Positions 34,896-43,518 of a DNA stretch of 59,041 nucleotides are shown here, in pieces. The position numbers were made by a program, and so were the translations under genes. A model generated the notes under the pieces. It was not told where the DNA came from, made no database searches, and saw only the letters and a program-made list of their open reading frames with translations. Location of the stretch: the NCBI GenBank assembly GCA_937877565.1, contig CALFJB010000037.1:1-59041 (forward strand), in the 5' to 3' direction. Position 1 is the first letter of the stretch. Every line of letters starts with the position of its first letter. Origin of the DNA: an uncultured Selenomonadales bacterium (GTDB taxonomy: Bacteria > Bacillota > Negativicutes > Selenomonadales > Selenomonadaceae).

Positions 34896-36911
34896 GTGGA
34901 AGATAATAAATTTGAAAACGAATTTGAATTGAGAAATCTTGAAACTGAAGCCGACCTTCTGAAAAATGAAGAGATCGAAATTCATTCAGATATTGAAAAC
35001 GCCCAAGTAAGCGCGGTTGAAGGCGATTACGACGCCAATCAAATACAAATTTTGGAAGGGCTTGAGGCGGTAAGACTTCGCCCGGGTATGTACATTGGCT
35101 CAACTTCGGAGCGCGGCTTGCATCATTTGGTTTACGAAGTTGTAGATAATTCTATTGACGAGGCGTTGGCGGGTTTTTGTACAGAAATTAATGTAACGAT
35201 TGAAAGTGATAATTCAATTACAGTTTCAGATAACGGGCGCGGTATTCCCGTTGATATGCACGAGAGCGGCAAGCCGGCGGTTGAAGTTGTTTTGACTGTT
35301 TTGCACGCAGGCGGAAAATTCGGCGGCGAAGGTTACAAAGTCAGCGGCGGACTTCACGGCGTCGGCGTTTCAGTCGTTAATGCACTTTCAAAATCTATGG
35401 AAGTTGAAGTTAAACGCGACGGCAAAATTCATCAGATAACTTTTTCACGCGGCAACACTGTAACGCCGTTGCACGTTATAGGCGACGCTGAAAGTACAGG
35501 TACAACCGTGCATTTTGTACCGGACGATGAAATTTTTACCGTAACAAGTTTTAACTACGATACTTTGAAATATCGCCTGCGCGAATTGGCTTTTCTGAAT
35601 AGCGGAATTACAATCACTTTGACAGATAAACGCCCTGAAGGCAGAAATCACGTTTTCCATTTTGAAGGCGGTATTCGTGAATTTGTGGAATATCTGAACC
35701 GCAAAAAAGTTAAAATTAATCCCACGCCAATTTATTTCAACGGCAAACGCGATGATGCAGTTGTTGAAATTGCCCTGCAGTATAATGACAGCTATCAAGA
35801 AAATCTTTTCAGCTACGTCAACAATATCAACACCGAAGAGGGCGGCACTCATTTAGTTGGATTCAGAAACGCTTTAACCCGCGTTGCGAATGACTTTGCA
35901 AAGAAATTAAATCTGCTGAAAAATGCAGATTCGACTTTGAGCGGCGAAGATATTAGAGAAGGTTTAACCGGCGTTATCAGCGTCAAGTTGCACAATCCGC
36001 AATTTGAAGGACAAACTAAAACGAAACTCGGCAATGCTGAAATTCGTTCGTTGGTAGGTGCGGTAACTGTTGAAGGTTTAAGCGAATTTTTCGGCGAAAA
36101 TCCTAACATTACAAAACAAATTCTTGAAAAGGCGGTAATGGCGGCGCGTGCGCGTGAGGCGGCAAGAAAAGCCCGTGAATTGACACGCCGTAAAAACGCG
36201 CTTGAAGTTTCAAGTTTGCCCGGTAAATTGGCTGATTGTTCCGAGAAAGACCCTGCCAAAACTGAAATTTATATCGTTGAGGGCGACAGCGCGGGCGGCA
36301 GTGCAAAACAAGGACGTAACAGAAAATTTCAAGCGATATTGCCATTGCGCGGAAAAATTTTAAATGTCGAAAAGGCGCGGCTTGATAAAATTTTTGCAAA
36401 TGCTGAAATTCGCACGATGATAACTGCGTTTGGTACGGGAATTAGTGACGACTTCGACCTTTCCAAACGCCGTTACGACAAAATTATTATTATGACTGAT
36501 GCTGACGTTGACGGCGCACATATTCGCACGTTGCTTTTAACTTTCTTTTATCGTTATATGAAGCCGCTGATTGAGCATGGACACGTTTATATAGCACAGC
36601 CGCCGCTTTATCAAGTGCGCAAAGGCAAAAATCATTGGTACACTTACAGCGATGACGCCTTAACCAAAAAACTTGATGAAATTGGGCGCGACGGCGTAAC
36701 AGTGCAACGTTACAAAGGTTTAGGCGAAATGAATCCCGAACAACTTTGGGAAACGACAATGGATCCTGCGGCGCGTACAATGTTACGAGTTGACATTGAA
36801 GACGCGGCAGAGGCTGACGAACTTTTTACAATTTTAATGGGAGATCAAGTTGCGCCGCGTCGTCAATTCATTGAAGAAAATGCTTTACTCGTTAAAAATT
36901 TAGATATTTAA
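34896..36911 (+). CDS. gyrB: DNA gyrase subunit B
   Basis: ATPase subunit of the type II topoisomerase that introduces negative supercoils. GHKL ATP site: EVVDNSIDEALAGF, DNGRGIPVD, GGLHGVGVSVVNALS. TOPRIM domain: EGDSAGGSAKQGRNRKFQ and the metal-binding DADVDGAHIRTLLL. The C-terminus has QRYKGLGEMNPEQLWET. The length of 671 residues exceeds the usual 635-645 because of an acidic N-terminal extension of about 45 residues before YDANQIQILEGLEAV. GTG start behind GGAGG. The gene stands alone, without gyrA, recF or dnaA. Confidence 0.95.
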   Translation: MEDNKFENEFELRNLETEADLLKNEEIEIHSDIENAQVSAVEGDYDANQIQILEGLEAVRLRPGMYIGSTSERGLHHLVYEVVDNSIDEALAGFCTEINVTIESDNSITVSDNGRGIPVDMHESGKPAVEVVLTVLHAGGKFGGEGYKVSGGLHGVGVSVVNALSKSMEVEVKRDGKIHQITFSRGNTVTPLHVIGDAESTGTTVHFVPDDEIFTVTSFNYDTLKYRLRELAFLNSGITITLTDKRPEGRNHVFHFEGGIREFVEYLNRKKVKINPTPIYFNGKRDDAVVEIALQYNDSYQENLFSYVNNINTEEGGTHLVGFRNALTRVANDFAKKLNLLKNADSTLSGEDIREGLTGVISVKLHNPQFEGQTKTKLGNAEIRSLVGAVTVEGLSEFFGENPNITKQILEKAVMAARAREAARKARELTRRKNALEVSSLPGKLADCSEKDPAKTEIYIVEGDSAGGSAKQGRNRKFQAILPLRGKILNVEKARLDKIFANAEIRTMITAFGTGISDDFDLSKRRYDKIIIMTDADVDGAHIRTLLLTFFYRYMKPLIEHGHVYIAQPPLYQVRKGKNHWYTYSDDALTKKLDEIGRDGVTVQRYKGLGEMNPEQLWETTMDPAARTMLRVDIEDAAEADELFTILMGDQVAPRRQFIEENALLVKNLDI

Positions 36912-36944
36912 TCTTATAAACATATTACTAATTGGAAAAACCGC

Positions 36945-37102
36945 CCGTCCTGTGCCGCCCAATTAACACATAATAGGAGCGTGCAGGAAACTGGGAGCGA
37001 CCAAAAGGAGCTCGTTTAATAAGAGCGTGCGAAACTCAAGGCGGCGGACGGGCGATAAAGCGTTTCTTTGGTACTTTCTTTTCGCGACTGAAAAGAAAGT
37101 AC
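36945..37102. repeat. Dispersed intergenic repeat, type R1, copy 2, with inverted flank
   Basis: GCTCGTTTAATAAGAGCGTG at 37010, then GGCGGCGGACGGGCGA and a hairpin with arms TACTTTCTTTTC / GAAAAGAAAGTA ending at 37102. Upstream, CCGCCCGTCC (36951-36960 region) is complementary to GGACGGGCG, so the whole can fold into a larger stem. It matches the block at 1-98. No gene lies in 36912-37141. Confidence 0.8.
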
Positions 37103-37141
37103 ATATAAAGTTAAAAATTAAAACTTAAAAGAGTTACAGAA

Positions 37142-37855
37142 ATGTTAAAAGAAAATAAAATCGCACTTGCTGAAGGTTTCAGAGACGGAATACCAATAGG
37201 TTTAGGCTACTTTGTAGTTTCGTTTACGTTGGGAATTATGGCGCGGCATGTTGGATTAACGCCGTTTCAAGGATTTTTGGCAAGTTTTTTAAATAACGCC
37301 TCTGCCGGTGAATACGTGGGCTTTGCGCTAATTGCAAATCACGCGCCTTACATTGAAGTTGCGATTATGACTTTTATTGCAAACGCAAGATATTTGTTGA
37401 TGAGTACGGTACTAAGTCAAAAGTTTTCGCCGAATACGCCGTTTTATCACAGAATTTTTGTCGGCTTTGATGTAACAGATGAAATTTTTGGAATATCAGT
37501 AGCAAGAAAAGGTTGGCTGAATCCATTCTACAATTATGGTGCAATGCTCACGGCTTTGCCCGGCTGGTCAATCGGTACAGCGTTGGGAATTATCGCAGGA
37601 AATATTTTGCCGCCGTCGGCAGTCAGTGCGCTGTCAGTTGCACTTTATGGAATGTTCATAGCAATAATAATTCCACCTGCGCGAAAAGATAAAATCGTTG
37701 CGGCGTGTGTAATGATAAGTTTTGCGGCAAGTTATTTGTCTGATAAATTTTTACACGGAATAATTTCAGTTGGAACGCAGACAATTTTTTTGACGGTAAT
37801 AATTGCGGGCGCGGCGGCGATTTTGTATCCAATCAAGGAGCAAAATAGGGACTAG
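37142..37855 (+). CDS. azlC: Branched-chain amino acid exporter subunit AzlC
   Basis: Large membrane subunit of the AzlCD exporter for branched-chain amino acids and their analogues. The 237-residue product has about six to eight membrane segments. It opens with GFRDGIPIGLGYFVVSFTLG and has the family segments NNASAGEYVG and the NARYLLMST motif in helix 3. azlD follows after a 59-base gap. The last two codons and the stop lie in a heptad repeat. An R1 repeat stands just upstream, as it does before livM. Confidence 0.9.
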   Translation: MLKENKIALAEGFRDGIPIGLGYFVVSFTLGIMARHVGLTPFQGFLASFLNNASAGEYVGFALIANHAPYIEVAIMTFIANARYLLMSTVLSQKFSPNTPFYHRIFVGFDVTDEIFGISVARKGWLNPFYNYGAMLTALPGWSIGTALGIIAGNILPPSAVSALSVALYGMFIAIIIPPARKDKIVAACVMISFAASYLSDKFLHGIISVGTQTIFLTVIIAGAAAILYPIKEQNRD

Positions 37856-37873
37856 GGATTAGGGATTAGGTAA
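37846..37873. repeat. Heptanucleotide tandem repeat (H3) overlapping the azlC stop
   Basis: Units TAGGGAC, TAGGGAT, TAGGGAT, TAGGTAA in a row. The stop codon TAG of azlC is the first three bases of the second unit. Confidence 0.8.
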
Positions 37874-37914
37874 ATTTTTAATTGATTTTTCTAATCTCTG
37901 AAAAGGGAGCATTT

Positions 37915-38232
37915 ATGAATCATGAAATTTACATTTATATTTTGATAATGAGCGCGGTTACTTTGGCAATAAGAATTTTGCCGCTAACTTTAATTCGCAC
38001 GGAAATAAAAAATATCAAAATTCGCTCGTTCCTGTACTATGTGCCGTATGTAACATTGGCGGTTATGACATTTCCGGCGATAATCCACGCCACACAGTCA
38101 GAAATTTCCGGCGCGTTAGCTTTAATCTTTGGAATAGCGGTGGCGTTTTTCGGCGCAAGTTTGTTTCAAGTGGCGGTTTTATGTTGTATAGTTGTTTTTG
38201 TAAGTGAATTATTTTTAATTGGAGGTTTTTAA
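37915..38232 (+). CDS. azlD: Branched-chain amino acid exporter subunit AzlD
   Basis: Small membrane subunit of the AzlCD exporter: 105 residues, four hydrophobic segments. The family opening is MSAVTLAIRILPLTLIR, followed by FLYYVPYVTLAVMTFPAI. ATG 37915 is the start, since GGGAG precedes it. The frame from TTG 37882 includes the ribosome site and is rejected. It is followed 2 bases later by a small hypothetical gene that is probably co-transcribed. Confidence 0.88.
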   Translation: MNHEIYIYILIMSAVTLAIRILPLTLIRTEIKNIKIRSFLYYVPYVTLAVMTFPAIIHATQSEISGALALIFGIAVAFFGASLFQVAVLCCIVVFVSELFLIGGF

Positions 38233-38234
38233 AA

Positions 38235-38606
38235 ATGGAAAATGAAAAATTGAAAAAAATTATTGATGAATTTATGAATTTCTGCGAAACAAAAAATTAT
38301 CGCGGAATTATTGCGGCGTCTGACAAAAATTATCAAAACAATTTTGCCGGAAATTACGCAAGCGATATTGATATTACTTTGTTGCTTAGAAATCTTTTGC
38401 TGAACTTCCAAGAAAAAACTGAAACGCCCGCAACTCCTTTAGCGGTACATTTGGCGTTGTCAATGGCGATTATCGACATCAGCAAGGCAAGCAAAAAGCC
38501 GCTTGAAAAGGTTGACGAAAAAGTTTTGGAAAAAGCAATGGCGATTGTCAAAGATTGTATGAATAAAGAATTTGAACAAACACGCGCCGCTGAAGTGAAA
38601 GGATAA
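38235..38606 (+). CDS. Small hypothetical protein in the azl operon
   Basis: A 123-residue soluble, mostly helical protein that I do not recognise. It opens with ENEKLKKIIDEFMNFCETKN and ends in a charged helix. A central segment IDITLLLRNLLLNFQEKTE is amphipathic. It starts 2 bases after azlD with a strong GGAGG site, and the PAP2 gene starts 9 bases after its stop, so it sits inside a tight operon. No motif indicates a reaction. Confidence 0.65.
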   Translation: MENEKLKKIIDEFMNFCETKNYRGIIAASDKNYQNNFAGNYASDIDITLLLRNLLLNFQEKTETPATPLAVHLALSMAIIDISKASKKPLEKVDEKVLEKAMAIVKDCMNKEFEQTRAAEVKG

Positions 38607-38615
38607 TTTTACCTG

Positions 38616-39584
38616 ATGGATATAGAATACCTTTTATTTTTGCAGGGGATACGCGAAAGTTTAGGCGGCAACTTTGAAACTTTTGTATCGCTTATAACGG
38701 CAATTCCCAAAAGCCCAATTTCAGCGATGATAGCGGGAATTTTATTTTGGTGTATCAGTCGTCGCGCAGGATTATTTTTAATGTTCGTAATGTCATTTGG
38801 GCGATTGTTAAACACCTTGATAAAAGATACTGCGTGCGTATATCGTCCATGGATTCTAGATTCAGATATTCATCCTGCAGAAGACGCGCTGAAAAAAGCA
38901 AGCAGTTATTCAATGCCAAGTGGACATACGCAATTTGCAACGGCAATTTACGGCGGACTTGCATATTTTTACAGAAAAACTTTTCCAAAATTAATAATTC
39001 CCTGCGCGATAATAATTTTGGCGGTTGCACTTTCCAGAAACTTTTTGGGCGTCCACACTCCGCAAGATGTTTTAGTGGCGATTGTAGAAACTTTGGCAGT
39101 AATATTTTTTTCAGAAAAACTTTTTGACAGAATGGATCACGACAAAAATTTTACAAAGACGGCGTTTATTGCAGGCGCGGTATTTTGCGTCATTGCGACG
39201 ATTTATATTTTGACAAAGTCTTATCCCGTCGATTATTTGAACGGCAAAATAATTGTAACTGAAACGGCGGCGAAACTTGATTCACTTGACAGCATTGGTT
39301 GCGTTGCGGCGTTTTTGATTGGCGCGGCGTTGGAAAATAAATTTGTAAACTTCAGCACGAATGTTGATTTTGGCGTAAAAGTTCGGCGTGTGATAATTGG
39401 TTGCATTGTTGGCGGCGCGGCAATGGTTTTACTTTTGCTGATTAAATTAACCGGCTTTGAATTTTTCTACGAATTTTGCAAAGGTTTTCTGCCAATCATC
39501 GCAATAATTTTCCTTGCTCCAATGGCGTTCAATTATTTTGAAACAAAAACTAAATTCAGATTTAAAAAAATTTCTAAAATCTAG
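38616..39584 (+). CDS. PAP2-family membrane phosphatase
   Basis: Integral membrane lipid phosphatase of 322 residues. The three catalytic motifs are complete: KDTACVYRPW (KX6RP), PSGHTQFA (PSGH) and SRNFLGVHTPQD (SRX5HX3D), between residues 70 and 155. Hydrophobic helices flank them, and the C-terminal half adds about four more segments than small PAP2 enzymes have. Likely substrates are phosphatidate, undecaprenyl pyrophosphate or a lipid A phosphate. The active site faces the periplasm in known members. It is co-directional with azlCD and the TetR gene, separated by small gaps. Confidence 0.88.
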   Translation: MDIEYLLFLQGIRESLGGNFETFVSLITAIPKSPISAMIAGILFWCISRRAGLFLMFVMSFGRLLNTLIKDTACVYRPWILDSDIHPAEDALKKASSYSMPSGHTQFATAIYGGLAYFYRKTFPKLIIPCAIIILAVALSRNFLGVHTPQDVLVAIVETLAVIFFSEKLFDRMDHDKNFTKTAFIAGAVFCVIATIYILTKSYPVDYLNGKIIVTETAAKLDSLDSIGCVAAFLIGAALENKFVNFSTNVDFGVKVRRVIIGCIVGGAAMVLLLLIKLTGFEFFYEFCKGFLPIIAIIFLAPMAFNYFETKTKFRFKKISKI

Positions 39585-39601
39585 TCAGGAGGTGTTTAAC
39601 C

Positions 39602-40180
39602 GTGAGCGGCAATAAAAGGGAACTTAAAAAAATCGAAAATCGCCAAAGTATTTTGGACGCGGCGACGATTCAATTTAAAGAGCGCGGCTTTGCAAATACT
39701 TCGGTTCCTGAAATTATGAAAAATTCAAATTTGGGCGTAGGTACTTTTTATCGTTATTTCGGCTCAAAAGAAGAAGTTTTAATGGCGATTGTACGAAAAC
39801 TTTTCAAACAAGTTGAAGATAAAGTTACGTCGCAAAAAAATTCTTCGTCATTGGAACTTTTGGAATTTTGCACAATGGAAACGGCGCGGCTTATTGATGA
39901 AAACAGATTTATATTGCCGCTGTTGGCAAGCGCAGTTAAACACTCCGACAAGCCGGAACAACTGCCAAAAAATTTGTCTCCCGACTTCAAAAAAATTTTC
40001 GAGGAAATAATTTTGCGCGGGCAGGAACGCGGCGAAATTCGCAACGATATTTCAGTTGATTTAATTTCTGAAATGTTTCACTCAATTTATCAGGCGGCGG
40101 CGTTCAGCAAGTTGCAAATTCCATTTACTGAAAACATTCGGCTAAAGTTGAAAATTCTAATCGCCGGAATTGCAATATAA
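39602..40180 (+). CDS. TetR-family transcriptional regulator
   Basis: A 192-residue one-component repressor. The N-terminal helix-turn-helix (about 10-55) has the TetR pattern ATIQFKERGFANTSVPEI followed by GVGTFYRYFGSKEEVL. The C-terminal ligand domain is helical and specific to this protein. GTG start behind AGGAGGTG. It lies 17 bases after the PAP2 gene and before a GNAT gene, so it may control this operon. The ligand is not predictable. Confidence 0.88.
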   Translation: MSGNKRELKKIENRQSILDAATIQFKERGFANTSVPEIMKNSNLGVGTFYRYFGSKEEVLMAIVRKLFKQVEDKVTSQKNSSSLELLEFCTMETARLIDENRFILPLLASAVKHSDKPEQLPKNLSPDFKKIFEEIILRGQERGEIRNDISVDLISEMFHSIYQAAAFSKLQIPFTENIRLKLKILIAGIAI

Positions 40181-40201
40181 AAAATTTTGGAAGTGATTTT
40201 A

Positions 40202-40669
40202 TTGGCGAATGTAGAAATAATTGACGGCAAAGAAAATTTGGCAGAAATTGAAAAATTGTTTGCCGAATACAAGGCTGAATTGAACGTAGATGTTTCATTT
40301 CAGCCGGAAGATATAACTGCAGAGGAAATTTCAAAAATTTACAACGAACCGAACGGCAAAATTTATTTGGCGGTTGTAGAAAATGAACCTGCGGGCTGTT
40401 TGGCGTTTCACAAAATGAAAAATGAAACTGCTTGCGAATTGAAGAGGGTTTTTGTCAAAACAAAATTCAGAGGCTTGTCAATCGGAAAAATTTTAATTCA
40501 AAAAGCGATTGACGATATAAAAAATTTGGGCTACAAAGAAATTTATCTTGATACTTTGTCAACTTTGAAAGCGGCTTGCAGATTGTACGAGAAATTTGGA
40601 TTTGAACAAATTCCACCGTACTACTACAACCCGTTAGAAAATGTAGTTTATTACAGATTAAAATTTTAA
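40202..40669 (+). CDS. GNAT-family N-acetyltransferase
   Basis: A 155-residue acetyl-CoA dependent acetyltransferase. The acetyl-CoA loop is VFVKTKFRGLSIGKILI (RxxGxG variant), followed by YLDTLSTLKAACRLYEKFGF, typical of GNAT motif B. The TTG at 40202 follows GGAAGTGA, while the longer frame from 40187 includes that site. The substrate is unknown. The protein ends in NPLENVVYYRLKF. A terminator follows, closing the operon that begins at azlC. Confidence 0.82.
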   Translation: MANVEIIDGKENLAEIEKLFAEYKAELNVDVSFQPEDITAEEISKIYNEPNGKIYLAVVENEPAGCLAFHKMKNETACELKRVFVKTKFRGLSIGKILIQKAIDDIKNLGYKEIYLDTLSTLKAACRLYEKFGFEQIPPYYYNPLENVVYYRLKF

Positions 40670-40673
40670 AAAA

Positions 40674-40705
40674 GTTCCTGCGTAAAAACGCGCGGGTATT
40701 TTTTT
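40674..40705 (+). terminator. Terminator after the GNAT gene
   Basis: CCTGCG pairs with CGCGGG (one G-T pair) around an A-rich loop, followed by TATTTTTTT. Confidence 0.65.
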
Positions 40706-40774
40706 GTTGCAGGAAAAATTTCAAAAATCGCCAAATAACCTTGAATGATTTTATTTTTAATTGAGGTTTAACCG

Positions 40775-41950
40775 ATGATTAGCGTTACAAAACTTTTATT
40801 TGCAAGAAATTATTTTGGCGACAATCTGCGCTACACAAATACGGCGCACAAAATGACGAGTGGCGCGGCTGAAGGTATGGGACCCGTTGTAGTTTGGAAC
40901 TCAACGCGCACTTGTAATTTAAAATGCCGCCATTGCTATATGGATTCTGATTCGCGCAGGTATAACGACGAATTGACAACTGCAGAGGCAAAGAAATTTA
41001 TTGACGACTTGGCAGAATTTAAAGTACCCGTGCTTTTATTTTCCGGCGGCGAACCTTTAATGCGTGCAGATTTTTTTGAATTGGCAGAGTACGCCGCTAA
41101 AAAAAATGTTCGCCCTACACTTTCAACTAACGGCACTTTGATAACGCCAAAAATTGCCGAAAAAATTAAAAATATCGGCGTCGGTTACGTTGGAATTTCA
41201 CTGGACGGCTTGCAAGATGTCAATGATAAATTTAGAGGCGTGGCGGGCGCGTATCAAAAGGCAATGGCAGGAATTGAAAACTGCGTGGCAGTTGGTCAGC
41301 GCGTAGGTTTAAGATTTACGATTAATCGCCATAATTTTGAGGAGCTTGACAAAATTTTTGATTTTATAGAGGCGGAAAAAATTAACCGCGTCTGCTTTTA
41401 TCATTTGGTTTACAGCGGGCGCGGCAGTAAAATGATTGACGAAGATTTAACGCCGCTTGAATCACGGGCGGCAATGGATAAAATTATTGAACGCACGAAA
41501 GATTTTGAGCGGCGCGGTCTTGAAAAAGAAATTTTGACGGTAGATAATCATTGCGACGGCGTTTATATGTATCTGAAAAATTTGTACGAAGGAAATTTAG
41601 AAACTGCCGCGCAGGTAAAAAAATTTATTTCAATGAATGGCGGTAACCGCTCCGGCATTGCGTTTGGCGAAGTTGATCCCGCCGGTTACGTTCACCCCGA
41701 CCAATTTACGCAACATTACACTTTCGGTAACGTTCGTGAAAGAAAATTCGGCGATATTTGGACTGATACGACAAATGAAATTATGGCGGGCTTAAAAAAT
41801 CGCAAGCCGCTTTTAAAGGGACGCTGTGCAAGTTGCAAATTTCTTGACAACTGCAACGGCAATTTCCGCACTCGTGCAGAAGCTAAAACCGGCGATTTTT
41901 GGGAATCAGATCCCGCCTGTTATCTTACTGATGAGGAAATTTTAAAATGA
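40775..41950 (+). CDS. Radical SAM/SPASM protein, NirJ1-like (siroheme-to-heme type)
   Basis: A 391-residue radical SAM enzyme. The cluster motif is CNLKCRHC (CxxxCxxC) near residue 48, followed by LLFSGGEPLMRADFF. The C-terminal SPASM region has CASCKFLDNCNGNFRTRA and further cysteines for auxiliary clusters. It resembles the NirJ1/AhbC group, which deacetylates didecarboxysiroheme in the alternative heme pathway, including the opening VTKLLFARNYFGDNLRY. Its stop overlaps the next start as ATGA, and NirJ2 follows. No other heme genes are in the window, so the role is a family inference. Confidence 0.8.
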   Translation: MISVTKLLFARNYFGDNLRYTNTAHKMTSGAAEGMGPVVVWNSTRTCNLKCRHCYMDSDSRRYNDELTTAEAKKFIDDLAEFKVPVLLFSGGEPLMRADFFELAEYAAKKNVRPTLSTNGTLITPKIAEKIKNIGVGYVGISLDGLQDVNDKFRGVAGAYQKAMAGIENCVAVGQRVGLRFTINRHNFEELDKIFDFIEAEKINRVCFYHLVYSGRGSKMIDEDLTPLESRAAMDKIIERTKDFERRGLEKEILTVDNHCDGVYMYLKNLYEGNLETAAQVKKFISMNGGNRSGIAFGEVDPAGYVHPDQFTQHYTFGNVRERKFGDIWTDTTNEIMAGLKNRKPLLKGRCASCKFLDNCNGNFRTRAEAKTGDFWESDPACYLTDEEILK

Positions 41951-42534
41951 AAAAAATAATTTACATACACGGCAAAGGCGGCAACGCGGATGAATCTGAA
42001 CATTACAAAAAATTTTTTCCGAACGATGAAGTAATTGGCTTTGACTATAAATCTGAAAATATTTTTGACGCCGTTGAAGAATTTCAAAAATTTTTTAATC
42101 AATTTGGCAAAGCTACGATAATTGCAAACAGTATAGGCGCGTTTTATGCAATGTACGCACTTTCAGAAAAAAATATCGAAAAAGCTTTTTTCATTTCGCC
42201 AATCGTCGATATGGAAAATTTAATTTTAAATATTATGACGCGGGCGAATGTTACAGAAAAAATCCTGCGCGACTCAAAAGAAATTGTTACAGAATTTGGC
42301 GAAAACTTATCTTGGAAATATCTTTGTTACGTGCGGGAAAATCCAATTAACTGGAAAGTACCGACCAATATTTTATACGGCGATAAAGATTTTTTAACTT
42401 CGCTTGAAACGATGAAAAATTTTGCCGCAAAAATTGGAGCGTCATTAACCGTAATGCAAGGCGGCGAACATTGGTTTCATACTGCCGAGCAAATGCAATT
42501 TCTTGATAATTGGCTGGAGGAAAATTTATTGTGA
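41947..42534 (+). CDS. Alpha/beta hydrolase (RBBP9/YdeN-like)
   Basis: A 195-residue cytoplasmic serine hydrolase. The opening IIYIHGKGGNADESEHYKKF gives the oxyanion loop. The nucleophile elbow is IIANSIGAFYAMYAL (Ser in N-S-I-G-A). The catalytic His is in GGEHWFHTAEQ, and an Asp lies in LYGDKDFLTSLE. No signal peptide. It overlaps NirJ1 by 4 bases (ATGA) and NirJ2 by 4 bases (GTGA), so it is tightly coupled to the two radical SAM enzymes. A role in tailoring their substrate (ester or acyl group removal) is a guess from context. Confidence 0.78.
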   Translation: MKKIIYIHGKGGNADESEHYKKFFPNDEVIGFDYKSENIFDAVEEFQKFFNQFGKATIIANSIGAFYAMYALSEKNIEKAFFISPIVDMENLILNIMTRANVTEKILRDSKEIVTEFGENLSWKYLCYVRENPINWKVPTNILYGDKDFLTSLETMKNFAAKIGASLTVMQGGEHWFHTAEQMQFLDNWLEENLL

Positions 42535-43517
42535 TTGTTTCATGGAATACTACTAACGCTTGTAATATGTATTGCGCCCACTGCTACAGAGACGCCGGTT
42601 GTAAAGCTGACAAGGAACTTTCTACCGCCGAAGCTAAGGAACTTTTAAACCAAATTGCTCGCGCAGGTTTTAAAATTATGATTTTCAGCGGCGGCGAACC
42701 TTTAATGCGTCCGGATATTTTGGAATTGGTACAACACGCGGCAAATTTAAAATTAATTCCAGTTTTCGGTACAAACGGCACTTTGATAACTCAAAAAATG
42801 GCTGAAGATTTAAAATCTGTCGGCGCAAAGGGTATGGGAATTTCTTTGGATTCAATGGACGCCGAAAAGCATGATAAATTTCGTTCGTTCAAAAATGCGT
42901 GGAGCGGCGCAGTTGAAGGAATGAAAAATTGTCGCGCCGTCGGCTTGCCTTTCCAAATTCATACAACTGTAATGGATTGGAACAAAAACGAATTGGAAAA
43001 TTTAACAGATTTTGCAGTTGAAATTGGGGCGAAGGCTCATCACTTTTTCTTTTTAGTACCGACGGGAAGAGCGTCAACGATTGAGGAAGAATCTTTACGC
43101 GCCGCCGAATATGAAGAAGTTTTAACCAGAATTATGAAAAAACAGCAACAAGTTTCAATCGAATTAAAACCAACGTGCGCCCCGCAGTTTTTACGAATTG
43201 TTGACGAATTAAAAATAAATTCAAGATTTAAACGTGGTTGCCTTGCAGGTTTAAGTTATTGTATAATTAGCCCACGCGGAAAAGTTCAACCTTGCGCGTA
43301 TTTGAATATGGAACTAGGCGACGTTCGACAAACTCCTTTTGATGAAATTTGGAAAAATAATCCAATTCTAAAAAAGTTGCGAACTCTCGAATACAGCGGA
43401 AATTGCGGCGGTTGCAAGTACAAAAACAAATGCGGCGGTTGCAGGGCGCGTGCGGCTATTTATCACGGCGGCGATTTTATGGCGGCTGAACCGTGGTGTA
43501 ATTTTGGAGGTGTTTAA
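42531..43517 (+). CDS. Radical SAM/SPASM protein, NirJ2-like
   Basis: A 328-residue radical SAM enzyme paralogous to the one at 40775. The cluster motif is CNMYCAHC near residue 11, then MIFSGGEPLMRPDIL. The SPASM part has CLAGLSYCIISPRGKVQPC and CGGCKYKNKCGGCRARA. It matches the NirJ2/AhbD type, a heme or heme d1-like decarboxylase step. The GTG at 42531 is chosen because GGAGG at 42516-42520 precedes it and it overlaps the hydrolase stop. The frame from TTG 42510 would add seven residues. Substrate assignment rests on family resemblance. Confidence 0.8.
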   Translation: MIVSWNTTNACNMYCAHCYRDAGCKADKELSTAEAKELLNQIARAGFKIMIFSGGEPLMRPDILELVQHAANLKLIPVFGTNGTLITQKMAEDLKSVGAKGMGISLDSMDAEKHDKFRSFKNAWSGAVEGMKNCRAVGLPFQIHTTVMDWNKNELENLTDFAVEIGAKAHHFFFLVPTGRASTIEEESLRAAEYEEVLTRIMKKQQQVSIELKPTCAPQFLRIVDELKINSRFKRGCLAGLSYCIISPRGKVQPCAYLNMELGDVRQTPFDEIWKNNPILKKLRTLEYSGNCGGCKYKNKCGGCRARAAIYHGGDFMAAEPWCNFGGV

Positions 43518-43518
43518 T

